From: Gerris lacustris
Taxonomy: Eukaryota; Arthropoda; Insecta; Hemiptera; Gerridae
DNA length: 64,000 nucleotides
Reading direction: 5' to 3'
Assembly: GCA_951217055.1 (NCBI GenBank)
Contig: OX578276.1
Coordinates: forward strand, 149,849,388 to 149,913,387
The notes beneath the pieces are model-generated. The model was not told where the DNA came from and made no database searches. It saw only the letters and a program-made list of their open reading frames with translations. A program made the translations under genes and the position numbers. Below are positions 13,217 through 26,400 of the stretch, one piece after another. Positions within the stretch are counted from its first letter, which is position 1, and each line of letters starts with the position of its first letter.

Positions 13217-15902
13217 TTAAGGTTATTACAACCTAAAGTAACCTTCAAAAATATGATTTTCGTAGATAAAAAATGTTCAAATTTATTTTTTTGAAAAAAT
13301 TCTTTTAGATTCCTCATTCTGTTTTCATATTAAGTTTACATACCGATTTTTATGGAAATCGGTTTATTTTTGGGGAAAATGGATTTCAAAAGCATAAATA
13401 TTTGACCTAAAAATTTGACCGGAATTTTCTCTCGACAACACCCAGCATATTATATATCGTTGGAAAATATAGATTTTTCTGAGCAATAAACCGTTGAGAC
13501 AGCGTAGATACGACAAATACACTTCATGATATGGGCGTTTAAAAAAGTAGGTTTTTGGAAGAATTGTAACTTTCCTTCAATTATCTGGAAAACTAAAGGT
13601 CGTGGAAAAAATATGATATTTAGTTTTTTTGTTAGAAAAAAATAGTTTGACCACCGTGCAAAATTTCAAGTCGATTATAAAAAGTTTAATTTTTTCCAAT
13701 TTTCGAGCCAAGGTTTTCACCCGTGAAATATCACCGGAAAATCGAACTTTTCAGATCCGGATAAAATATACGTCATTTTGTAGAGCTCGAAAAGGCTATC
13801 AAGAAAAAGATATTTTAATTTAAAAAAAAAAATTATACTCTCCTTAAAGCCCAAAAACACGTTATTTTTCTAGAAAATGCACGAAATCGTCGATTTCCGG
13901 GAGAACCGTTGGTCGTACGAGAAAAAGTCATAGGACCAAAGTTGTAGATAATTCAAAAAGAGGAATAGTAGAGACTATTAGTTTTTCGATACGACTTACC
14001 GTTTAGCCTCAATACGCCGTCAAAGCCTCTTAAAAGGCAAGTCGGCCATTTTTAATTTTTTTAAAGAGGTAAAAATTAAAAATGTTAAATTTTCAACATT
14101 TGTTCGTCAATTACAGTATAAAAGCTACCAGAGTGTTAAATTTCAAGTTATTTGCTCGATCGGAAGTAAGTAAAAACCGCTATAGTACATAACAACGTTT
14201 TTGACCCCGGCAAAAAAGGCTTCAAAATACCGTAAAAAACGGGTTTTTTCCATTTTAGAGTGGGAAGGAAAGGTAAAAGTAAACTTTTTGCATTTTTTAC
14301 GGTGCACAATAGGGACCTTCTGGTTACAAAGCAAAAAACCCCAAAGCTCTAGCTCTTGTAGTTCAACCCAAACATTTTGGCTATGTATTATCGCACATGC
14401 GGCTGTATAGTATAGAGACTCTCAGGAGACCTAAAAATATCAAAATCGTCAATTTCCGGGAGAACCGTTGGTCGTACGAGAAAAAGTAATAGGACCAAAG
14501 TTGTAGATAATTCAAAAAGAGGAATAGTAGAGACTATTTGTTTTTCGATACGACTTACCTTAAGGTTATTACAGCCTAAAGTAACCTTCAAAAATATGAT
14601 TTTCGTAGATAAAAAATGTTCAAATTTATTTTTTTGAAAAAATTCTTTTAGATTCCTCATTCTGTTTTCATATTAAGTTTACATACCGATTTTTATGGAA
14701 ATCGGTTTATTTTTGGGGAAAATGGATTTCAAAAGCATAAATATTTGACCTAAAAATTTGACCGGAATTTTCTCTCGACAACACCCAGCATATTATATAT
14801 CGTTGGAAAATATAGATTTTTCTGAGCAATAAACCGTTGAGACAGCGTAGATACGACAAATACACTTCATGATATGGGCGTTTAAAAAAGTAGGTTTTTG
14901 GAAGAATTGTAACTTTCCTTCAATTATCTGGAAAACTAAAGGTCGTGGAAAAAATATGATATTTAGTTTTTTTGTTAGAAAAAAATAGTTTGACCACCGT
15001 GCAAAATTTCAAGTCGATTATAAAAAGTTTAATTTTTTCCAATTTTCGAGCCAAGGTTTTCACCCGTGAAATATCACCGGAAAATCGAACTTTTCAGATC
15101 CGGATAAAATATACGTCATTTTGTAGAGCTCGAAAAGGCTATCAAGAAAAAGATATTTTAATTTAAAAAAAAAAATTATACTCTCCTTAAAGCCCAAAAA
15201 CACGTTATTTTTCTAGAAAATGCACGAAATCGTCGATTTCCGGGAGAACCGTTGGTCGTACGAGAAAAAGTCATAGGACCAAAGTTGTAGATAATTCAAA
15301 AAGAGGAATAGTAGAGACTATTAGTTTTTCGATACGACTTACCGTTTAGCCTCAATACGCCGTCAAAGCCTCTTAAAAGGCAAGTCGGCCATTTTTAATT
15401 TTTTTAAAGAGGTAAAAATTAAAAATGTTAAATTTTCAACATTTGTTCGTCAATTACAGTATAAAAGCTACCAGAGTGTTAAATTTCAAGTTATTTGCTC
15501 GATCGGAAGTAAGTAAAAACCGCTATAGTACATAACAACGTTTTTGACCCCGGCAAAAAAGGCTTCAAAATACCGTAAAAAACGGGTTTTTTCCATTTTA
15601 GAGTGGGAAGGAAAGGTAAAAGTAAACTTTTTGCATTTTTTACGGTGCACAATAGGGACCTTCTGGTTACAAAGCAAAAAACCCCAAAGCTCTAGCTCTT
15701 GTAGTTCAACCCAAACATTTTGGCTATGTATTATCGCACATGCGGCTGTATAGTATAGAGACTCTCAGGAGACCTAAAAATATCAAAATCGTCAATTTCC
15801 GGGAGAACCGTTGGTCGTACGAGAAAAAGTAATAGGACCAAAGTTGTAGATAATTCAAAAAGAGGAATAGTAGAGACTATTTGTTTTTCGATACGACTTA
15901 CC
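13217..15902. repeat. Two long units between short-unit pairs
   Basis: Complete B+A+A' units start at 13217 (marker A at 13231) and 14560 (marker G at 14574). They separate two pairs of short units. Confidence 0.95.
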
Positions 15903-16686
15903 TTAAGGTTATTACAACCTAAAGTAACCTTCAAAAATATGATTTTCGTAGATAAAAAATGTTCAAATTTATTTTTTTGAAAAAATTCTTTTAGATTCCT
16001 CATTCTGTTTTCATATTAAGTTTACATACCGATTTTTATGGAAATCGGTTTATTTTTGGGGAAAATGGATTTCAAAAGCATAAATATTTGACCTAAAAAT
16101 TTGACCGGAATTTTCTCTCGACAACACCCAGCATATTATATATCGTTGGAAAATATAGATTTTTCTGAGCAATAAACCGTTGAGACAGCGTAGATACGAC
16201 AAATACACTTCATGATATGGGCGTTTAAAAAAGTAGGTTTTTGGAAGAATTGTAACTTTCCTTCAATTATCTGGAAAACTAAAGGTCGTGGAAAAAATAT
16301 GATATTTAGTTTTTTTGTTAGAAAAAAATAGTTTGACCACCGTGCAAAATTTCAAGTCGATTATAAAAAGTTTAATTTTTTCCAATTTTCGAGCCAAGGT
16401 TTTCACCCGTGAAATATCACCGGAAAATCGAACTTTTCAGATCCGGATAAAATATACGTCATTTTGTAGAGCTCGAAAAGGCTATCAAGAAAAAGATATT
16501 TTAATTTAAAAAAAAAAATTATACTCTCCTTAAAGCCCAAAAACACGTTATTTTTCTAGAAAATGCACGAAATCGTCGATTTCCGGGAGAACCGTTGGTC
16601 GTACGAGAAAAAGTCATAGGACCAAAGTTGTAGATAATTCAAAAAGAGGAATAGTAGAGACTATTTGTTTTTCGATACGACTTACC
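15903..16686. repeat. Short (784-bp) unit 3
   Basis: B plus one chimeric A/A', with the same diagnostic base pattern as the other short units. The marker at its B start (15917) is A, and the one following its junction (16701) is A. Confidence 0.95.
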
Positions 16687-17470
16687 TTAAGGTTATTACA
16701 ACCTAAAGTAACCTTCAAAAATATGATTTTCGTAGATAAAAAATGTTCAAATTTATTTTTTTGAAAAAATTCTTTTAGATTCCTCATTCTGTTTTCATAT
16801 TAAGTTTACATACCGATTTTTATGGAAATCGGTTTATTTTTGGGGAAAATGGATTTCAAAAGCATAAATATTTGACCTAAAAATTTGACCGGAATTTTCT
16901 CTCGACAACACCCAGCATATTATATATCGTTGGAAAATATAGATTTTTCTGAGCAATAAACCGTTGAGACAGCGTAGATACGACAAATACACTTCATGAT
17001 ATGGGCGTTTAAAAAAGTAGGTTTTTGGAAGAATTGTAACTTTCCTTCAATTATCTGGAAAACTAAAGGTCGTGGAAAAAATATGATATTTAGTTTTTTT
17101 GTTAGAAAAAAATAGTTTGACCACCGTGCAAAATTTCAAGTCGATTATAAAAAGTTTAATTTTTTCCAATTTTCGAGCCAAGGTTTTCACCCGTGAAATA
17201 TCACCGGAAAATCGAACTTTTCAGATCCGGATAAAATATACGTCATTTTGTAGAGCTCGAAAAGGCTATCAAGAAAAAGATATTTTAATTTAAAAAAAAA
17301 AATTATACTCTCCTTAAAGCCCAAAAACACGTTATTTTTCTAGAAAATGCACGAAATCGTCGATTTCCGGGAGAACCGTTGGTCGTACGAGAAAAAGTCA
17401 TAGGACCAAAGTTGTAGATAATTCAAAAAGAGGAATAGTAGAGACTATTTGTTTTTCGATACGACTTACC
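16687..17470. repeat. Short (784-bp) unit 4
   Basis: Second member of the second short pair, with an identical junction. The following marker (17485) is A. Confidence 0.95.
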
Positions 17471-20400
17471 TTAAGGTTATTACAACCTAAAGTAACCTTC
17501 AAAAATATGATTTTCGTAGATAAAAAATGTTCAAATTTATTTTTTTGAAAAAATTCTTTTAGATTCCTCATTCTGTTTTCATATTAAGTTTACATACCGA
17601 TTTTTATGGAAATCGGTTTATTTTTGGGGAAAATGGATTTCAAAAGCATAAATATTTGACCTAAAAATTTGACCGGAATTTTCTCTCGACAACACCCAGC
17701 ATATTATATATCGTTGGAAAATATAGATTTTTCTGAGCAATAAACCGTTGAGACAGCGTAGATACGACAAATACACTTCATGATATGGGCGTTTAAAAAA
17801 GTAGGTTTTTGGAAGAATTGTAACTTTCCTTCAATTATCTGGAAAACTAAAGGTCGTGGAAAAAATATGATATTTAGTTTTTTTGTTAGAAAAAAATAGT
17901 TTGACCACCGTGCAAAATTTCAAGTCGATTATAAAAAGTTTAATTTTTTCCAATTTTCGAGCCAAGGTTTTCACCCGTGAAATATCACCGGAAAATCGAA
18001 CTTTTCAGATCCGGATAAAATATACGTCATTTTGTAGAGCTCGAAAAGGCTATCAAGAAAAAGATATTTTAATTTAAAAAAAAAAATTATACTCTCCTTA
18101 AAGCCCAAAAACACGTTATTTTTCTAGAAAATGCACGAAATCGTCGATTTCCGGGAGAACCGTTGGTCGTACGAGAAAAAGTCATAGGACCAAAGTTGTA
18201 GATAATTCAAAAAGAGGAATAGTAGAGACTATTAGTTTTTCGATACGACTTACCGTTTAGCCTCAATACGCCGTCAAAGCCTCTTAAAAGGCAAGTCGGC
18301 CATTTTTAATTTTTTTAAAGAGGTAAAAATTAAAAATGTTAAATTTTCAACATTTGTTCGTCAATTACAGTATAAAAGCTACCAGAGTGTTAAATTTCAA
18401 GTTATTTGCTCGATCGGAAGTAAGTAAAAACCGCTATAGTACATAACAACGTTTTTGACCCCGGCAAAAAAGGCTTCAAAATACCGTAAAAAACGGGTTT
18501 TTTCCATTTTAGAGTGGGAAGGAAAGGTAAAAGTAAACTTTTTGCATTTTTTACGGTGCACAATAGGGACCTTCTGGTTACAAAGCAAAAAACCCCAAAG
18601 CTCTAGCTCTTGTAGTTCAACCCAAACATTTTGGCTATGTATTATCGCACATGCGGCTGTATAGTATAGAGACTCTCAGGAGACCTAAAAATATCAAAAT
18701 CGTCAATTTCCGGGAGAACCGTTGGTCGTACGAGAAAAAGTAATAGGACCAAAGTTGTAGATAATTCAAAAAGAGGAATAGTAGAGACTATTTGTTTTTC
18801 GATACGACTTACCTTAAGGTTATTACAGCCTAAAGTAACCTTCAAAAATATGATTTTCGTAGATAAAAAATGTTCAAATTTATTTTTTTGAAAAAATTCT
18901 TTTAGATTCCTCATTCTGTTTTCATATTAAGTTTACATACCGATTTTTATGGAAATCGGTTTATTTTTGGGGAAAATGGATTTCAAAAGCATAAATATTT
19001 GACCTAAAAATTTGACCGGAATTTTCTCTCGACAACACCCAGCATATTATATATCGTTGGAAAATATAGATTTTTCTGAGCAATAAACCGTTGAGACAGC
19101 GTAGATACGACAAATACACTTCATGATATGGGCGTTTAAAAAAGTAGGTTTTTGGAAGAATTGTAACTTTCCTTCAATTATCTGGAAAACTAAAGGTCGT
19201 GGAAAAAATATGATATTTAGTTTTTTTGTTAGAAAAAAATAGTTTGACCACCGTGCAAAATTTCAAGTCGATTATAAAAAGTTTAATTTTTTCCAATTTT
19301 CGAGCCAAGGTTTTCACCCGTGAAATATCACCGGAAAATCGAACTTTTCAGATCCGGATAAAATATACGTCATTTTGTAGAGCTCGAAAAGGCTATCAAG
19401 AAAAAGATATTTTAATTTAAAAAAAAAAATTATACTCTCCTTAAAGCCCAAAAACACGTTATTTTTCTAGAAAATGCACGAAATCGTCGATTTCCGGGAG
19501 AACCGTTGGTCGTACGAGAAAAAGTCATAGGACCAAAGTTGTAGATAATTCAAAAAGAGGAATAGTAGAGACTATTAGTTTTTCGATACGACTTACCGTT
19601 TAGCCTCAATACGCCGTCAAAGCCTCTTAAAAGGCAAGTCGGCCATTTTTAATTTTTTTAAAGAGGTAAAAATTAAAAATGTTAAATTTTCAACATTTGT
19701 TCGTCAATTACAGTATAAAAGCTACCAGAGTGTTAAATTTCAAGTTATTTGCTCGATCGGAAGTAAGTAAAAACCGCTATAGTACATAACAACGTTTTTG
19801 ACCCCGGCAAAAAAGGCTTCAAAATACCGTAAAAAACGGGTTTTTTCCATTTTAGAGTGGGAAGGAAAGGTAAAAGTAAACTTTTTGCATTTTTTACGGT
19901 GCACAATAGGGACCTTCTGGTTACAAAGCAAAAAACCCCAAAGCTCTAGCTCTTGTAGTTCAACCCAAACATTTTGGCTATGTATTATCGCACATGCGGC
20001 TGTATAGTATAGAGACTCTCAGGAGACCTAAAAATATCAAAATCGTCAATTTCCGGGAGAACCGTTGGTCGTACGAGAAAAAGTAATAGGACCAAAGTTG
20101 TAGATAATTCAAAAAGAGGAATAGTAGAGACTATTTGTTTTTCGATACGACTTACCTTAAGGTTATTACAGCCTAAAGTAACCTTCAAAAATATGATTTT
20201 CGTAGATAAAAAATGTTCAAATTTATTTTTTTGAAAAAATTCTTTTAGATTCCTCATTCTGTTTTCATATTAAGTTTACATACCGATTTTTATGGAAATC
20301 GGTTTATTTTTGGGGAAAATGGATTTCAAAAGCATAAATATTTGACCTAAAAATTTGACCGGAATTTTCTCTCGACAACACCCAGCATATTATATATCGT

Positions 20401-23400
20401 TGGAAAATATAGATTTTTCTGAGCAATAAACCGTTGAGACAGCGTAGATACGACAAATACACTTCATGATATGGGCGTTTAAAAAAGTAGGTTTTTGGAA
20501 GAATTGTAACTTTCCTTCAATTATCTGGAAAACTAAAGGTCGTGGAAAAAATATGATATTTAGTTTTTTTGTTAGAAAAAAATAGTTTGACCACCGTGCA
20601 AAATTTCAAGTCGATTATAAAAAGTTTAATTTTTTCCAATTTTCGAGCCAAGGTTTTCACCCGTGAAATATCACCGGAAAATCGAACTTTTCAGATCCGG
20701 ATAAAATATACGTCATTTTGTAGAGCTCGAAAAGGCTATCAAGAAAAAGATATTTTAATTTAAAAAAAAAAATTATACTCTCCTTAAAGCCCAAAAACAC
20801 GTTATTTTTCTAGAAAATGCACGAAATCGTCGATTTCCGGGAGAACCGTTGGTCGTACGAGAAAAAGTCATAGGACCAAAGTTGTAGATAATTCAAAAAG
20901 AGGAATAGTAGAGACTATTAGTTTTTCGATACGACTTACCGTTTAGCCTCAATACGCCGTCAAAGCCTCTTAAAAGGCAAGTCGGCCATTTTTAATTTTT
21001 TTAAAGAGGTAAAAATTAAAAATGTTAAATTTTCAACATTTGTTCGTCAATTACAGTATAAAAGCTACCAGAGTGTTAAATTTCAAGTTATTTGCTCGAT
21101 CGGAAGTAAGTAAAAACCGCTATAGTACATAACAACGTTTTTGACCCCGGCAAAAAAGGCTTCAAAATACCGTAAAAAACGGGTTTTTTCCATTTTAGAG
21201 TGGGAAGGAAAGGTAAAAGTAAACTTTTTGCATTTTTTACGGTGCACAATAGGGACCTTCTGGTTACAAAGCAAAAAACCCCAAAGCTCTAGCTCTTGTA
21301 GTTCAACCCAAACATTTTGGCTATGTATTATCGCACATGCGGCTGTATAGTATAGAGACTCTCAGGAGACCTAAAAATATCAAAATCGTCAATTTCCGGG
21401 AGAACCGTTGGTCGTACGAGAAAAAGTAATAGGACCAAAGTTGTAGATAATTCAAAAAGAGGAATAGTAGAGACTATTTGTTTTTCGATACGACTTACCT
21501 TAAGGTTATTACAGCCTAAAGTAACCTTCAAAAATATGATTTTCGTAGATAAAAAATGTTCAAATTTATTTTTTTGAAAAAATTCTTTTAGATTCCTCAT
21601 TCTGTTTTCATATTAAGTTTACATACCGATTTTTATGGAAATCGGTTTATTTTTGGGGAAAATGGATTTCAAAAGCATAAATATTTGACCTAAAAATTTG
21701 ACCGGAATTTTCTCTCGACAACACCCAGCATATTATATATCGTTGGAAAATATAGATTTTTCTGAGCAATAAACCGTTGAGACAGCGTAGATACGACAAA
21801 TACACTTCATGATATGGGCGTTTAAAAAAGTAGGTTTTTGGAAGAATTGTAACTTTCCTTCAATTATCTGGAAAACTAAAGGTCGTGGAAAAAATATGAT
21901 ATTTAGTTTTTTTGTTAGAAAAAAATAGTTTGACCACCGTGCAAAATTTCAAGTCGATTATAAAAAGTTTAATTTTTTCCAATTTTCGAGCCAAGGTTTT
22001 CACCCGTGAAATATCACCGGAAAATCGAACTTTTCAGATCCGGATAAAATATACGTCATTTTGTAGAGCTCGAAAAGGCTATCAAGAAAAAGATATTTTA
22101 ATTTAAAAAAAAAAATTATACTCTCCTTAAAGCCCAAAAACACGTTATTTTTCTAGAAAATGCACGAAATCGTCGATTTCCGGGAGAACCGTTGGTCGTA
22201 CGAGAAAAAGTCATAGGACCAAAGTTGTAGATAATTCAAAAAGAGGAATAGTAGAGACTATTAGTTTTTCGATACGACTTACCGTTTAGCCTCAATACGC
22301 CGTCAAAGCCTCTTAAAAGGCAAGTCGGCCATTTTTAATTTTTTTAAAGAGGTAAAAATTAAAAATGTTAAATTTTCAACATTTGTTCGTCAATTACAGT
22401 ATAAAAGCTACCAGAGTGTTAAATTTCAAGTTATTTGCTCGATCGGAAGTAAGTAAAAACCGCTATAGTACATAACAACGTTTTTGACCCCGGCAAAAAA
22501 GGCTTCAAAATACCGTAAAAAACGGGTTTTTTCCATTTTAGAGTGGGAAGGAAAGGTAAAAGTAAACTTTTTGCATTTTTTACGGTGCACAATAGGGACC
22601 TTCTGGTTACAAAGCAAAAAACCCCAAAGCTCTAGCTCTTGTAGTTCAACCCAAACATTTTGGCTATGTATTATCGCACATGCGGCTGTATAGTATAGAG
22701 ACTCTCAGGAGACCTAAAAATATCAAAATCGTCAATTTCCGGGAGAACCGTTGGTCGTACGAGAAAAAGTAATAGGACCAAAGTTGTAGATAATTCAAAA
22801 AGAGGAATAGTAGAGACTATTTGTTTTTCGATACGACTTACCTTAAGGTTATTACAGCCTAAAGTAACCTTCAAAAATATGATTTTCGTAGATAAAAAAT
22901 GTTCAAATTTATTTTTTTGAAAAAATTCTTTTAGATTCCTCATTCTGTTTTCATATTAAGTTTACATACCGATTTTTATGGAAATCGGTTTATTTTTGGG
23001 GAAAATGGATTTCAAAAGCATAAATATTTGACCTAAAAATTTGACCGGAATTTTCTCTCGACAACACCCAGCATATTATATATCGTTGGAAAATATAGAT
23101 TTTTCTGAGCAATAAACCGTTGAGACAGCGTAGATACGACAAATACACTTCATGATATGGGCGTTTAAAAAAGTAGGTTTTTGGAAGAATTGTAACTTTC
23201 CTTCAATTATCTGGAAAACTAAAGGTCGTGGAAAAAATATGATATTTAGTTTTTTTGTTAGAAAAAAATAGTTTGACCACCGTGCAAAATTTCAAGTCGA
23301 TTATAAAAAGTTTAATTTTTTCCAATTTTCGAGCCAAGGTTTTCACCCGTGAAATATCACCGGAAAATCGAACTTTTCAGATCCGGATAAAATATACGTC

Positions 23401-26400
23401 ATTTTGTAGAGCTCGAAAAGGCTATCAAGAAAAAGATATTTTAATTTAAAAAAAAAAATTATACTCTCCTTAAAGCCCAAAAACACGTTATTTTTCTAGA
23501 AAATGCACGAAATCGTCGATTTCCGGGAGAACCGTTGGTCGTACGAGAAAAAGTCATAGGACCAAAGTTGTAGATAATTCAAAAAGAGGAATAGTAGAGA
23601 CTATTAGTTTTTCGATACGACTTACCGTTTAGCCTCAATACGCCGTCAAAGCCTCTTAAAAGGCAAGTCGGCCATTTTTAATTTTTTTAAAGAGGTAAAA
23701 ATTAAAAATGTTAAATTTTCAACATTTGTTCGTCAATTACAGTATAAAAGCTACCAGAGTGTTAAATTTCAAGTTATTTGCTCGATCGGAAGTAAGTAAA
23801 AACCGCTATAGTACATAACAACGTTTTTGACCCCGGCAAAAAAGGCTTCAAAATACCGTAAAAAACGGGTTTTTTCCATTTTAGAGTGGGAAGGAAAGGT
23901 AAAAGTAAACTTTTTGCATTTTTTACGGTGCACAATAGGGACCTTCTGGTTACAAAGCAAAAAACCCCAAAGCTCTAGCTCTTGTAGTTCAACCCAAACA
24001 TTTTGGCTATGTATTATCGCACATGCGGCTGTATAGTATAGAGACTCTCAGGAGACCTAAAAATATCAAAATCGTCAATTTCCGGGAGAACCGTTGGTCG
24101 TACGAGAAAAAGTAATAGGACCAAAGTTGTAGATAATTCAAAAAGAGGAATAGTAGAGACTATTTGTTTTTCGATACGACTTACCTTAAGGTTATTACAG
24201 CCTAAAGTAACCTTCAAAAATATGATTTTCGTAGATAAAAAATGTTCAAATTTATTTTTTTGAAAAAATTCTTTTAGATTCCTCATTCTGTTTTCATATT
24301 AAGTTTACATACCGATTTTTATGGAAATCGGTTTATTTTTGGGGAAAATGGATTTCAAAAGCATAAATATTTGACCTAAAAATTTGACCGGAATTTTCTC
24401 TCGACAACACCCAGCATATTATATATCGTTGGAAAATATAGATTTTTCTGAGCAATAAACCGTTGAGACAGCGTAGATACGACAAATACACTTCATGATA
24501 TGGGCGTTTAAAAAAGTAGGTTTTTGGAAGAATTGTAACTTTCCTTCAATTATCTGGAAAACTAAAGGTCGTGGAAAAAATATGATATTTAGTTTTTTTG
24601 TTAGAAAAAAATAGTTTGACCACCGTGCAAAATTTCAAGTCGATTATAAAAAGTTTAATTTTTTCCAATTTTCGAGCCAAGGTTTTCACCCGTGAAATAT
24701 CACCGGAAAATCGAACTTTTCAGATCCGGATAAAATATACGTCATTTTGTAGAGCTCGAAAAGGCTATCAAGAAAAAGATATTTTAATTTAAAAAAAAAA
24801 ATTATACTCTCCTTAAAGCCCAAAAACACGTTATTTTTCTAGAAAATGCACGAAATCGTCGATTTCCGGGAGAACCGTTGGTCGTACGAGAAAAAGTCAT
24901 AGGACCAAAGTTGTAGATAATTCAAAAAGAGGAATAGTAGAGACTATTAGTTTTTCGATACGACTTACCGTTTAGCCTCAATACGCCGTCAAAGCCTCTT
25001 AAAAGGCAAGTCGGCCATTTTTAATTTTTTTAAAGAGGTAAAAATTAAAAATGTTAAATTTTCAACATTTGTTCGTCAATTACAGTATAAAAGCTACCAG
25101 AGTGTTAAATTTCAAGTTATTTGCTCGATCGGAAGTAAGTAAAAACCGCTATAGTACATAACAACGTTTTTGACCCCGGCAAAAAAGGCTTCAAAATACC
25201 GTAAAAAACGGGTTTTTTCCATTTTAGAGTGGGAAGGAAAGGTAAAAGTAAACTTTTTGCATTTTTTACGGTGCACAATAGGGACCTTCTGGTTACAAAG
25301 CAAAAAACCCCAAAGCTCTAGCTCTTGTAGTTCAACCCAAACATTTTGGCTATGTATTATCGCACATGCGGCTGTATAGTATAGAGACTCTCAGGAGACC
25401 TAAAAATATCAAAATCGTCAATTTCCGGGAGAACCGTTGGTCGTACGAGAAAAAGTAATAGGACCAAAGTTGTAGATAATTCAAAAAGAGGAATAGTAGA
25501 GACTATTTGTTTTTCGATACGACTTACCTTAAGGTTATTACAGCCTAAAGTAACCTTCAAAAATATGATTTTCGTAGATAAAAAATGTTCAAATTTATTT
25601 TTTTGAAAAAATTCTTTTAGATTCCTCATTCTGTTTTCATATTAAGTTTACATACCGATTTTTATGGAAATCGGTTTATTTTTGGGGAAAATGGATTTCA
25701 AAAGCATAAATATTTGACCTAAAAATTTGACCGGAATTTTCTCTCGACAACACCCAGCATATTATATATCGTTGGAAAATATAGATTTTTCTGAGCAATA
25801 AACCGTTGAGACAGCGTAGATACGACAAATACACTTCATGATATGGGCGTTTAAAAAAGTAGGTTTTTGGAAGAATTGTAACTTTCCTTCAATTATCTGG
25901 AAAACTAAAGGTCGTGGAAAAAATATGATATTTAGTTTTTTTGTTAGAAAAAAATAGTTTGACCACCGTGCAAAATTTCAAGTCGATTATAAAAAGTTTA
26001 ATTTTTTCCAATTTTCGAGCCAAGGTTTTCACCCGTGAAATATCACCGGAAAATCGAACTTTTCAGATCCGGATAAAATATACGTCATTTTGTAGAGCTC
26101 GAAAAGGCTATCAAGAAAAAGATATTTTAATTTAAAAAAAAAAATTATACTCTCCTTAAAGCCCAAAAACACGTTATTTTTCTAGAAAATGCACGAAATC
26201 GTCGATTTCCGGGAGAACCGTTGGTCGTACGAGAAAAAGTCATAGGACCAAAGTTGTAGATAATTCAAAAAGAGGAATAGTAGAGACTATTAGTTTTTCG
26301 ATACGACTTACCGTTTAGCCTCAATACGCCGTCAAAGCCTCTTAAAAGGCAAGTCGGCCATTTTTAATTTTTTTAAAGAGGTAAAAATTAAAAATGTTAA

